A stretch of 64,000 nucleotides of DNA from Kitasatospora terrestris (GTDB lineage Bacteria; Actinomycetota; Actinomycetes; Streptomycetales; Streptomycetaceae). The notes beneath the pieces are model-generated. The model did no database searches and was not told the DNA's origin. It saw only the letters and a list, made by a program, of their open reading frames with translations. The translations under genes were made by a program, and so were the position numbers. The number at the start of each line of letters is the position of its first letter. The stretch's first letter is position 1. Positions 25,230 to 34,985 of the stretch are shown here, in pieces. The stretch is taken from the NCBI RefSeq assembly GCF_039542905.1, contig NZ_BAABIS010000001.1:5580001-5644000 (forward strand), written 5' to 3'.

Positions 25230-26162
25230 GTGCGCGTACTGGCCTACGAGCTGCGCCGCCTGCGCGGCCTGCGTTCGACCTGGTTGATCCTGGGCGCCGT
25301 CCTGCTGGCCGACGCGGCCGTGGCGGCGGTGCTGGCCCGGCAGTTGCCGGACGGCGAGCTGTCGGTGGCGGCGGCGGTGCGGTGCGTGGCGGCGGTGGTG
25401 CCGCTGCTGCCGCTGCCGGTCGCGGCGCTCGGCGCGGGCGCGCTCGGCGCGCTGTCGTACGGGCACGAGGTGCGCTACCCGGGGCTCGCCGCCTCGCGGG
25501 TCTCGTTCGGCCGCCGGATCGGTCTGGTCGGCGGCAAGCTCGCCGTGATCGGCGCGGTGTCGGCGCTGCTGGCGGCGGTGTCGCTGGCGGTGGACGCGGT
25601 GGTGGTGCGCTTCGCGGCGCTGCCGGACGGGGTGGACGGCTCGGCGGTCTTCGACGGGCTGGCGGCGTTCCGCCCCGGAGCGGCCGCAGCGGCCGCAGCG
25701 GGCAGCGCGGCGGTCGGCGCGACGGCCGCGGCGGGAACCGCCCCGGGTTCGGGTCCGGTCGCGGCCTCGGTGACGGACGGCGCGGCGGGCACGCTGCTGG
25801 CGGAGGGTTCGGCCGGCCGTCCGCTGCTGGCGTTCGTGGTGATGGTGGTGCTCGGCGGCTGCGCCGGCCTGCTGCTGACCTCGGTGGTGCGCAGTGCGGC
25901 GGCCGGTCTGCTGGCGCTGTGCGCGCTCCCGGCATTGCTGGAGCCGACCGCGGGGCTGGTGCTGCGTCAGGGCGGCCTGGAATGGCCGGTGTGGGCGCGC
26001 GAGCTGATGCCGTTCCAGTACGGGCTGGACTGGGTGCGCGGGACGCCGGGTGCCGTCGCGACGGCCGGTCCGGAGCCGCTGCTGCTGGCCGCTCTGCTGG
26101 CGCCGGTGGTGTTGCTGCTGGCGGCGGGCGTGCTGGTCCAGTTCCGTCGCCGGGCGCTCTGA
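25230..26162 (+). CDS. ABC transporter membrane subunit
   Basis: A 310-aa membrane protein starting at GTG, with about six hydrophobic segments and a Gly/Ala-rich extracytoplasmic loop (about residues 145-190). It has no family-specific catalytic motif; its position after the ATPase gene and its topology identify it as the permease of an ABC-2-like exporter. In S. coelicolor an ABC pair also precedes whiH (from memory), but the exported substrate is not known. The ribosome site is weak. Confidence 0.8.
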   Translation: MRVLAYELRRLRGLRSTWLILGAVLLADAAVAAVLARQLPDGELSVAAAVRCVAAVVPLLPLPVAALGAGALGALSYGHEVRYPGLAASRVSFGRRIGLVGGKLAVIGAVSALLAAVSLAVDAVVVRFAALPDGVDGSAVFDGLAAFRPGAAAAAAAGSAAVGATAAAGTAPGSGPVAASVTDGAAGTLLAEGSAGRPLLAFVVMVVLGGCAGLLLTSVVRSAAAGLLALCALPALLEPTAGLVLRQGGLEWPVWARELMPFQYGLDWVRGTPGAVATAGPEPLLLAALLAPVVLLLAAGVLVQFRRRAL

Positions 26163-26255
26163 CCGGCGCCGGCCAGGACCGAGAAGGCATGATGTGACCG
26201 CAGTGGGACTGGTTTGGCCATTTCTTCCTGATAAGAAGTCAATTATCCAGTCACG

Positions 26256-26263
26256 GCCGATCA
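26256..26263 (+). promoter_or_regulatory. WhiG-type -10 element upstream of whiH
   Basis: GCCGATCA differs by one base from GCCGATAA, the -10 consensus of the flagellar-type sporulation sigma factor WhiG. WhiG is known to transcribe whiH in S. coelicolor. It lies 63 bases before the GTG, in an AT-richer stretch (26221-26280). No good TAAA-like -35 is found at the expected 15-base spacing, so this is tentative. Confidence 0.4.
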
Positions 26264-26326
26264 CCCTTTCGTGTGCTTTTCAGGAGAATCCTCAAGGCGG
26301 CTCCGCCGATCGCCGACAAAGGAGCT

Positions 26327-27199
26327 GTGAGTACCCTTGCGCACCCCACCATGACCGCAGCCCGCGCGGCCGAGTCGATCTCGGCCGGCGAGCTGGACCG
26401 TTTCCCCTACGCCGACCGGCCCACCCCGCCCGCCCCCCGCTGGGAGGGCGCCGAGTCGGAGCTCGGCCGGGTCGGCCGGAAGACCACCAGCAGCCGCGGC
26501 CGCGGTCTGCACGGCCAGTTGGTGCAGCAGCTCGGCCAGATGATCGTCTCCGGCGACCTGGGCGCCGACCGCCCGCTGGTGCCGGAGGAGATCGGCCAGC
26601 GCTTCGAGGTGTCCCGCACGGTCGTCCGCGAGTCGCTGCGGGTGCTGGAGGCCAAGGGCCTGGTCTCCGCCCGGCCGAACGTCGGCACCCGGGTCCGCCC
26701 GGTCGGCGACTGGAACCTGCTGGACCCGGACATCATCGAGTGGCGCGCCTTCGGCCCGCAGCGCGACGAGCAGCGCCGCGAGCTGTTCGAGCTGCGCTGG
26801 GCGATCGAGCCGCTGGCCGCCCGGCTGGCCGCCGGCCACGGCCGGGAGGACGTCCAGGCCCGCCTGGTCGAGCTGACCGAGATCATGGGCCACGCCGGGG
26901 CCCAGGGCGACCTGGTCAGCTACGGCCGGGCCGACGCCGAGCTGCACGGCCTGGTCCTGCAGATGGCGGGCAACCGGATGCTGGAGCACCTGTCCGGCAT
27001 CGTCTCGTGCGCCCTCCAGGTGTCCGGCGGCCCGGGCACCACCTGCGAGCGCCCGTCCGACTCGGCGGTCAGCCTGCACGCCCGGCTGGTCGACGCGCTC
27101 GGCATCGGCGACGGCACCGCCGCCGAGGCCGCCGTCCGCGCGCTGCTCACCGTCCACCCGGACGTCGAGCACGCGGTCCCCGCCCCCCGCGAGCACTGA
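26327..27199 (+). CDS. whiH: Sporulation transcription factor WhiH (GntR/FadR family)
   Basis: A 290-aa regulator needed in streptomycetes for sporulation septation of aerial hyphae. A winged helix-turn-helix of GntR type covers about residues 58-130 (GLHGQLVQQLGQMIVSGDL.. SRTVVRESLRVLEAKGLV). An FCD effector domain covers about 145-275, with putative metal ligands in DAELHG and SLHARL. The GTG at 26327 follows AAAGGAG closely; an ATG at 26351 is the alternative. Position immediately before hrdB matches the S. coelicolor arrangement. WhiH is reported to repress its own promoter, so the AT-rich upstream region is a likely target. Confidence 0.93.
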   Translation: MSTLAHPTMTAARAAESISAGELDRFPYADRPTPPAPRWEGAESELGRVGRKTTSSRGRGLHGQLVQQLGQMIVSGDLGADRPLVPEEIGQRFEVSRTVVRESLRVLEAKGLVSARPNVGTRVRPVGDWNLLDPDIIEWRAFGPQRDEQRRELFELRWAIEPLAARLAAGHGREDVQARLVELTEIMGHAGAQGDLVSYGRADAELHGLVLQMAGNRMLEHLSGIVSCALQVSGGPGTTCERPSDSAVSLHARLVDALGIGDGTAAEAAVRALLTVHPDVEHAVPAPREH

Positions 27200-27538
27200 G
27201 CGCGGTCCGGACGATGGACCGATCGACCGCCCCCGCCGCGCCGACCCCCCATCGGCGCGGCCGGACGGGCCGTCGCAGCGGCGGGACGTAGGCTGCCCGG
27301 GGCAGGTGGAGGCCGTTTCCCGGCGGTGTGACCCGCGCCACGACGGGCATGCGTAACACTTGAGGGGCGGCAGCGATGTGTACGGAGCGGAAGCAGCTCC
27401 GGAATACCACCACATGTCACAATGCTGTGTTGGTCTGCGGCGCTGCTGCCGTCCCGCAGACCCAGCCCCGTCCACCCACCCGAGTCCTCGGGCGGTCGGG
27501 TCCGGGTTCGTGTCCACTCATCGTCCGAGAGGTTGTTC
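27200..27538 (+). promoter_or_regulatory. hrdB upstream region with ECF-type promoter
   Basis: This 339-bp gap holds no gene. GTAAC (27353-27357), a 16-base spacer and CGATG (27374-27378) resemble an ECF-sigma promoter. In Streptomyces the ECF factor ShbA is known to drive hrdB. A second AT-rich stretch at 27395-27430 (GGAAT, later TGTGTT) resembles a SigR promoter but with wrong spacing. The mRNA leader would be about 150 bases, with a GAGAGG ribosome site at 27527-27532. Confidence 0.5.
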
Positions 27539-29167
<1,629 letters not shown>

Positions 29168-29175
29168 TCGCTCGA

Positions 29176-29213
29176 CGAAAGGGCCCCTCCGCCGCGGCGG
29201 AGGGGCCCTTTCG
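29176..29213. terminator. hrdB terminator
   Basis: CGAAAGGGCCCCTCCGCC (29176-29193) pairs with 29196-29213, a nearly uninterrupted 17-18-bp stem starting 9 bases after the hrdB stop. Confidence 0.85.
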
Positions 29214-29315
29214 CTTGTCGCTCGTCCGGGTGGCCCGGTGACGCGCCTCCCGTGCGGAGGGTGATCGCTCGACTACGCTGTGCCGGTTGCCCCCCGTCGA
29301 TCACCTGGAGATCCG

Positions 29316-30170
29316 GTGCCGCCCTTCCTGGACACGCTCCCGGCCCGTCTCGGCCGTCGGGCCGTCGCCCTCGTCGCGCTGGCCGCCCTGCCCTCCCCGC
29401 TGCTGGTGCTGGGTGCCGCGCAGCAGGCCGGGGCCCAGCGGCGGATCGTCGGCGGGTCGACCGCCTCGACCGCGGACCACCCGTGGATGGTGGCGCTGTC
29501 CAGCCGCAAGCAGTTCGGCAGCGCGCACTCCGGGCAGTTCTGCGGCGGGGCGCTGGTCACCGGGACGAAGGTGGTGACGGCGGCCCACTGCTTCTACGAC
29601 GAGTCGACCGGCCGCCGGACCGACCGGCCGGGGCTCCGGGTGGTGCTCGGCCGGGACGACCTGCGCGGCACGGCCGGGCGGGAGGTCGCGGTCACGAACG
29701 TCTGGATCGACCCGGACTACAGCTTCGCCGCCAACACCCGGGATGTGGCGGTGCTCACGCTGGCCGAGGCGCAGCCGGAGCGGCCGGTGATCGAGCTGGT
29801 CGGTCCGGGCGAGAGCGAGCCGTACGCGGAGGGCACGCCGGCGACGGTTTTCGGTTGGGGGGACACCCGCGGCGACGGCAGCTATTCGCCGGTGCTGCGG
29901 CAGGTGACGGTGCCGATCGTCTCGGACGCGGTCTGTGGTCACGCGTACCCGGCGGGTGGCGACACCGCGTACGACGCGCGGACGATGGTGTGCGCGGGCG
30001 AGGAGCGCGGCGGGAAGGACGCCTGCCAGGGCGACAGCGGCGGGCCGCTGGTGGTGGCCGGGCGGCTGGCCGGTCTGGTCTCGTGGGGCACCGGCTGTGC
30101 GGAGGCGGCCCACCCGGGCGTCTACACGCGGGTGGCCGCGGTGGCCGAGTCGGTGCGCTCGGTGCTGTAG
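29316..30170 (+). CDS. Secreted trypsin-like serine protease (S1A)
   Basis: A 284-aa secreted endopeptidase. The GTG at 29316 follows TGGAG, giving a short N-terminus and a hydrophobic signal segment (about residues 13-37); GTG 29280 is an alternative. A signal-peptidase site near AGAQ is followed by RRIVGG, the activation site of chymotrypsin-fold zymogens. The triad is visible as TAAHC, DVAVL and GDSGGP. DACQGDSGGP supplies the Asp at the base of the S1 pocket expected for Arg/Lys cleavage. TACGCT (29274-29279) is a plausible -10. A protease at this position is also found in S. coelicolor (from memory). Confidence 0.93.
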   Translation: MPPFLDTLPARLGRRAVALVALAALPSPLLVLGAAQQAGAQRRIVGGSTASTADHPWMVALSSRKQFGSAHSGQFCGGALVTGTKVVTAAHCFYDESTGRRTDRPGLRVVLGRDDLRGTAGREVAVTNVWIDPDYSFAANTRDVAVLTLAEAQPERPVIELVGPGESEPYAEGTPATVFGWGDTRGDGSYSPVLRQVTVPIVSDAVCGHAYPAGGDTAYDARTMVCAGEERGGKDACQGDSGGPLVVAGRLAGLVSWGTGCAEAAHPGVYTRVAAVAESVRSVL

Positions 30171-30270
30171 GCCGGTGTGCTGCCGGGCGCCGGGCGTCCG
30201 GAAGTCACGGTCGGCGCGTCACGCGCGGTGGTCTGACGGTCGCTCAGGGTGGCGGCCGGAAAAGAGCGAA

Positions 30271-30304
30271 GCCGGGCGGCGGGCCCGAGGACCCGCCGCC
30301 CGGC
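30271..30304. terminator. Bidirectional terminator
   Basis: GCCGGGCGGCGGG (30271-30283) pairs with 30292-30304 around an 8-base loop, between the convergent protease and zinc-ribbon genes. Confidence 0.75.
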
Positions 30305-30350
30305 CGGCGTCGACCGTGGTCGACTCAGCTCGGCGAACGACCGTGGACGG

Positions 30351-30581
30351 TCAGCGCTCGTCGTCGCTGGCCGAGTTCGGCGTCGCCGACAGGCGGCCGC
30401 TCTCGTCCTGTATGTCGACGGCGATCTTCTTGAGCTCGGGCTCGAACTTCCGGCCGTGGTGGGCGCAGAAGAGCAGCTCTCCTCCGCTGGCGAGGACGAC
30501 ACGCAGGTAGGCCTGGGCGCCGCACCGGTCGCAGCGGTCGGCCGCGGTGAGCGGGCTCGCAGGGGTCAGAACAGTAGTCAC
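30351..30581 (-). CDS. Small zinc-ribbon-like protein (DUF7455 type)
   Basis: A 76-aa cytoplasmic protein of unknown function, conserved in actinobacteria. Cys17-x2-Cys20 and Cys39-x2-His42 (CDRC and CAHH) form a likely single zinc site. The middle is LRVVLASGGELLFC and the C-terminus is polar and disordered. GTG start at 30581 with GAGAAGAGG upstream. It is divergent from parE across 480 bp. Confidence 0.85.
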   Translation of the reverse strand: MTTVLTPASPLTAADRCDRCGAQAYLRVVLASGGELLFCAHHGRKFEPELKKIAVDIQDESGRLSATPNSASDDER

Positions 30582-31061
30582 GTCGCCTCTTCTCTAGCTC
30601 GACGAGCTGTGTACCAGGATCAACATCCAACCAGGTCGAATTCGTTCCCGCTCGTGGCTTTTCTCTCTGAGGATTTCGCTGCGGTGTTGATGCGCCTTGT
30701 TGATGAGGAGGTGCCCCGGGCTCCGGTGGTTCATGCGTACCGAATTCCGCGGCGCACCCCCGCACCTCGAACGCCCGATCGGTTCGGGCTCCGGGTCCGC
30801 GTAGCATAATCCTCCGCCGGGTTGGAGCATAGCCCCGTCGTGGCGCCCGGTAGCCTGCATCACAGCAGCTCCGCCGCCTGTCCGGCCCGCCACGTTCCGA
30901 CAGGATCCGTGGTGTCAGCAGGAGATGGCATCCTCGGACCCGCGCGGTCGCCGGAAGTCTTGTTCGCGCAGCGCGTACAAGCCGAGCGGGCCCCGAAGGG
31001 CGGCGTCTCAGTTGCTGAGAGCGTGCGGGGTGTCCGTCAACGAGGTGGAGGAGTGCACAGC
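30582..31061. promoter_or_regulatory. 480-bp divergent region between zinc-ribbon gene and parE
   Basis: It contains a perfect 13-bp palindrome (AGCTCG-A-CGAGCT, 30596-30608) just upstream of the zinc-ribbon start. A lower-GC stretch follows at about 30620-30760. Plus-strand -10 candidates are CATAAT (about 30804-30809) and TAGCCT (30852-30857). No gene was convincing. The parE leader from these promoters would be over 200 bases, which is long. Confidence 0.4.
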
Positions 31062-33173
31062 GTGAGTGGGAAATCGACCGTCCCGGCCTCTCTGGTGACA
31101 GGGGAGGACGGGTCCAACTACACCGCGCGGCACCTTCTCGTCCTGGAGGGCCTGGAGGCGGTCCGCAAGCGTCCCGGCATGTACATCGGCTCGACCGACA
31201 GCCGCGGCCTGATGCACTGCCTGTGGGAGATCATCGACAACTCGGTCGACGAGGCGCTCGGCGGCTTCTGCGACAAGATCGAGGTGCTGCTGCACGAGGA
31301 CGGCTCGGTCGAGGTCCGTGACAACGGCCGCGGCATCCCGGTCGACGTGGAGCCGAAGACCGGCCTGTCCGGCGTCGAGGTCGTGATGACCAAGCTGCAC
31401 GCCGGCGGCAAGTTCGGCGGCGGCTCGTACGCGGCCTCCGGCGGTCTGCACGGCGTCGGCGCCTCCGTGGTCAACGCGCTCTCCGCCCGCCTGGACGTCG
31501 AGGTCGACCGCGGCGGCCACACCCACGCGATCTCCTTCCGCCGCGGCACCCCCGGCATCTTCACCGAGCTCTCCCCGGACGCGCCGTTCGAGGCGGGCAG
31601 CGGCCTGGCCAAGAAGGGCAGGGCGACCCGGGGGAAGACCGGCACCCGGATCCGCTACTGGGCGGACCGGCAGATCTTCCTCAAGGACGCCAGGCTCTCG
31701 CTGGACCTGCTGCACGCCCGCGCCCGGCAGACCGCCTTCCTGGTGCCCGGCCTGACCATCATCGTCCGTGACGAGCGGCTGACGGAGAGCGAGAAGGTCC
31801 GCACCGACACCTTCCGCTTCGACGGCGGCATCAGCGAGTTCTGCGAGTTCCTCGCCCCCGACAAGCCGGTCTGCGACGTGCTGCGGCTGCACGGCGAGGG
31901 CACCTTCAAGGAGACCGTCCCGGTCCTCGACGAGCTCGGCCACATGACCCCGACCGAGGTCACCCGCGACCTCGGCGTGGACATCGCGCTGCGCTGGGGC
32001 GCCGGTTACGACTCCACCGTGCGCTCCTTCGTGAACATCATCGCCACCCCCAAGGGCGGCACCCACGTCACCGGCTTCGAGCGCTCGCTCGCCAAGACCG
32101 TCAACGAGGTGCTGCGCTCGGCCAAGATGCTGCGCGTCGCCGAGGACGACATCACCAAGGACGACGCCCTGGAGGGCCTCACCGCGGTGGTCACCGTCCG
32201 GCTCGCCGAGCCGCAGTTCGAGGGCCAGACCAAGGAGGTGCTCGGCACCTCGGCGGCCAACCGGATCGTCGCCGCGGTGGTCGCCAAGGAGCTGAAGGGC
32301 TTCCTCACCTCCACCAAGAAGGACGAGAAGGTCCAGGCCCGCGCCGTCCTGGAGAAGGTGGTCGCCGCCGCCCGCACCCGGGTCGCCGCCCGCCAGCACA
32401 AGGAGGCCCAGCGCCGGAAGACCGCGCTGGAGACCAGCTCGCTCCCCGCCAAGCTGGCCGACTGCCGCAGCGACGACGTCGACCGCAGCGAACTCTTCAT
32501 CGTCGAGGGCGACTCGGCGCTCGGCACCGCCAAGCTCGCCCGCAACTCCGAGTTCCAGGCGCTGCTGCCGATCCGCGGCAAGATCCTCAACGTGCAGAAG
32601 GCCTCGGTGAGCGACATGCTCAAGAACGCCGAGTGCGCGTCGATCATCCAGGTGATAGGAGCCGGCTCCGGCCGCAGCTTCGAGATCGACCAGGCCCGCT
32701 ACGGCAAGGTCATCTTCATGGCGGACGCCGACGTCGACGGCTCGCACATCCGCTGCCTGCTGCTCACCCTCTTCCAGCGCTACATGCGCCCGATGGTCGA
32801 GCAGGGCCGGGTCTTCGCCGCCGTCCCGCCGCTGCACCGGATCGAGCTCACCAATCCCAAGCGCGGCCAGGAGAAGTACCACTACACCTACTCCGACGGG
32901 GAGCTGCGCCGCACCCTGCTGGAGTTCCAGGGCAAGGGCCTGCGCTGGAAGGACCCGATCCAGCGGTACAAGGGCCTCGGTGAGATGGACGCCGACCAGC
33001 TGGCCGAGACCACCATGGACCCGCGCCACCGCATCCTGCGCCGGATCAACCTCGGCGACCTGGAGGCGGCCGAGCAGACCTTCGACCTGCTGATGGGCAA
33101 CGACGTGGCGCCGCGCCGCGAGTTCATCGTCGACTCGGCGGCCACCCTGGACCGCTCCCGGATCGACGCCTGA
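31062..33173 (+). CDS. parE: DNA topoisomerase IV subunit B (ParE; GyrB paralogue)
   Basis: A 703-aa ATPase subunit of the type IIA topoisomerase that decatenates chromosomes together with ParC (gene at 47115-49562). The GHKL ATPase shows EIIDNSVDEAL (about 56-66) and RDNGRGIPV (about 86-94). The TOPRIM domain shows FIVEGDSALG and DADVDGSHI. The GTG at 31062 is preceded by GGTGGAGGA and gives the expected family length; the open frame extends 80 codons further 5'. The subunit genes lie about 14 kb apart here. Confidence 0.95.
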   Translation: MSGKSTVPASLVTGEDGSNYTARHLLVLEGLEAVRKRPGMYIGSTDSRGLMHCLWEIIDNSVDEALGGFCDKIEVLLHEDGSVEVRDNGRGIPVDVEPKTGLSGVEVVMTKLHAGGKFGGGSYAASGGLHGVGASVVNALSARLDVEVDRGGHTHAISFRRGTPGIFTELSPDAPFEAGSGLAKKGRATRGKTGTRIRYWADRQIFLKDARLSLDLLHARARQTAFLVPGLTIIVRDERLTESEKVRTDTFRFDGGISEFCEFLAPDKPVCDVLRLHGEGTFKETVPVLDELGHMTPTEVTRDLGVDIALRWGAGYDSTVRSFVNIIATPKGGTHVTGFERSLAKTVNEVLRSAKMLRVAEDDITKDDALEGLTAVVTVRLAEPQFEGQTKEVLGTSAANRIVAAVVAKELKGFLTSTKKDEKVQARAVLEKVVAAARTRVAARQHKEAQRRKTALETSSLPAKLADCRSDDVDRSELFIVEGDSALGTAKLARNSEFQALLPIRGKILNVQKASVSDMLKNAECASIIQVIGAGSGRSFEIDQARYGKVIFMADADVDGSHIRCLLLTLFQRYMRPMVEQGRVFAAVPPLHRIELTNPKRGQEKYHYTYSDGELRRTLLEFQGKGLRWKDPIQRYKGLGEMDADQLAETTMDPRHRILRRINLGDLEAAEQTFDLLMGNDVAPRREFIVDSAATLDRSRIDA

Positions 33174-33182
33174 CCCGCGGCT

Positions 33183-33222
33183 GCGAAGGGCCTCTCCACC
33201 CCCGGGTGGAGAGGCCCTTCGC
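33183..33222. terminator. parE terminator
   Basis: A perfect 19-base inverted repeat (33183-33201 with 33204-33222) begins 9 bases after the parE stop. Confidence 0.85.
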
Positions 33223-33310
33223 CGTCCGGTTCCACCCCGGCTCCGATCCCCGCGACCCGGCCGGTCCGTAGCGTCGAGAGGGTCAGCAACCCTGCAGCCG
33301 GGAGACCGAG

Positions 33311-33790
33311 ATGACCACCCTCGCCAACGTCCTGATCGCCCTCGTGGTGGTCGTCCTGGTGGTCGGCCGCCAGCTCAAGGCCCGCCCCCTGGAGACCGGC
33401 CGCCGCCCATGGCTCGTCCCCGCCGTCCTCGCGGTGATCGCCCTGCGCGACCCCGCGCTGATCGACCACGACCACCGGGCCACCGCCGGCCTGCTGCTGG
33501 CCGGCTCGCTGCTCACCACGCTCGCCATGGGCTGCGTCTGGGGCTGGACCGTCCGGCTGTGGCGCGACGACAGCGGCACGCTGTGGACCAGGGGCACCCG
33601 GGCCACCGCGTACGCCTGGCTCGGCATGATCGCGGTTCGGATCGGCTGGTACGGTGCCGCCGCCGCGCTGCACGTCCGGCAGGGCAGCGCCGTGCTGCTG
33701 CTCTCGCTCGGCGGCATGCTGCTGGTGCGCGGCCTCGTGGTGGACTGGCGGGCACGCGGCGTCGAGCACGGCCACACCCTCGCCGCCTGA
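33311..33790 (+). CDS. Small membrane protein, DUF1453-like
   Basis: A 159-aa protein with four hydrophobic segments (about residues 3-20, 37-55, 62-80 and 120-145). It has a positively charged C-terminus. It resembles DUF1453/CcdC-like small membrane proteins, of unknown function. A GGGAGACCGAG ribosome site precedes the ATG. TAGCGT (33269-33274) is a plausible -10. It is 22 bp upstream of the histidine kinase gene and probably heads its operon, so it may take part in signal sensing. Confidence 0.75.
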   Translation: MTTLANVLIALVVVVLVVGRQLKARPLETGRRPWLVPAVLAVIALRDPALIDHDHRATAGLLLAGSLLTTLAMGCVWGWTVRLWRDDSGTLWTRGTRATAYAWLGMIAVRIGWYGAAAALHVRQGSAVLLLSLGGMLLVRGLVVDWRARGVEHGHTLAA

Positions 33791-33812
33791 ACCGACCCGA
33801 GAGGATCCGCCG

Positions 33813-34985
33813 GTGACCACCCTGGAGCGCTGGACCCGCTGGCCCGCCGGGGACGTCCCGGTCCGGGACCGGCTCACCCCGGCGCGCCGGGTGCTCGCCG
33901 TCGGCGGGCGCTCGGTGCTGCTGGTCGCGGTGGTGGTGAGCACCTTCGGCGGCGGCCGGTTCAGCGGATGGCGGGTGCTGCCGCCGCTCGGCTGGCTGCT
34001 GGGGGCGGTCGCCCTGGCCACCGCCTGGTTCCTCGCCGTCCGGGCGCGCCGGCTGTGGGGGGTGCTCGCCGCCACCGCCGGGCTGCTGCTGGTCGCCGGC
34101 CTGGCCGCCGAGGGCGGCGCCCACACCCTCGCCTCGGTGGTCTGGTGCGGCCTGGCCGTGGTCGCGCTGGTCCGGCTGCCGCTGGGCGCCGCCGTGATCA
34201 CCGGCGCCGCGGCGCTCGCCTCGTACGGGCTGATGTCCGGCGACCCGGTGGTCGCGGTGGCCGGGGTCACCGCCGGGATCGGCCTGTTCGGCTACCTGCT
34301 GCGGCTGGACAACCAGGCCCGCTCGGCGCAGCGCGAACTGCTGGCCCAGGAGCGCGCCGCGCACGCCGCCCGCGCCGAGTCCGCGGCGCTCGCCGAACGG
34401 GCCCGGATCGCCCGGGAGATCCACGACGTGCTGGCGCACAGCCTCTCCGCGCAGCTGGTGCACCTGGAGGCGGCCCGGCTGATGATCGACGGCGGCGCCG
34501 ACCGCGGGCAGATCCGCGAGCGGGTGGTCGCCGCCCGGCGGATGGCCCAGGACGGGCTGGTCGAGACCCGCCGGGCGCTCTCCGCACTGCGCGGCGAACT
34601 CACCCCGCTCGGTGAGCAGTTGGCCGAGCTCGCCGAGCTGCAGCGGGCCGAGCTGCGGATCGAGGGCGCCGTCCGGCCGCTGCCCGCCGAGGCCCAACTG
34701 GCGGTCCGGCGCACCGCGCAGGAGGCGCTCACCAACGTCCGCAAGCACGCTCCGGGCAGCCGGGCCACGGTCGTCCTGGTCTACCGGGACGACACGGTGG
34801 AGCTGGAGGTGGGGAACACCGGCGGCGCCCGCCCGCCGGGCGGCGGGGACTCCGCGCTGGCCGGCAGCGGCTCCGGGTACGGTCTGCTGGGGATGCGCGA
34901 ACGCGCCGAACTGCTCGGCGGCGAACTGCTGGCGGGCCCCGACGATGCAGGAGGATGGCGCGTGCGGCTGACGGTGCCGGCATGA
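33813..34985 (+). CDS. Sensor histidine kinase, NarL/DegS type
   Basis: A 390-aa membrane kinase. About five or six hydrophobic segments (30-170) form the sensor. The HisKA_3 domain follows, with phospho-acceptor His in REIHDVLAHSLS (about residues 203-214). The HATPase domain contains TAQEALTNVRKHAPG and GYGLLGMRERAELLGG. GTG start with GAGAGGAT upstream. Its stop overlaps the start of the response regulator (ATGA). The stimulus is unknown; few residues are exposed outside the membrane, so a membrane or small-molecule signal is likely. Confidence 0.92.
   Translation: MTTLERWTRWPAGDVPVRDRLTPARRVLAVGGRSVLLVAVVVSTFGGGRFSGWRVLPPLGWLLGAVALATAWFLAVRARRLWGVLAATAGLLLVAGLAAEGGAHTLASVVWCGLAVVALVRLPLGAAVITGAAALASYGLMSGDPVVAVAGVTAGIGLFGYLLRLDNQARSAQRELLAQERAAHAARAESAALAERARIAREIHDVLAHSLSAQLVHLEAARLMIDGGADRGQIRERVVAARRMAQDGLVETRRALSALRGELTPLGEQLAELAELQRAELRIEGAVRPLPAEAQLAVRRTAQEALTNVRKHAPGSRATVVLVYRDDTVELEVGNTGGARPPGGGDSALAGSGSGYGLLGMRERAELLGGELLAGPDDAGGWRVRLTVPA

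Noticed and set aside
26210-26220. TGGTTTGGCCA as a GntR/FCD operator for WhiH
   Set aside because: Only three-base arms match the FadR-like pattern, and no second copy is nearby.
27401-27430. A SigR-type promoter (GGAAT..GTT) upstream of hrdB
   Set aside because: GGAAT is present, but the nearest GTT is 23 bases away rather than about 18, so the spacing does not fit.
31062-33173. Calling this gene gyrB
   Set aside because: Family length, synteny beside hrdB and the parC partner without a GyrA-box favour topoisomerase IV; gyrase proper is normally near the origin in streptomycetes.
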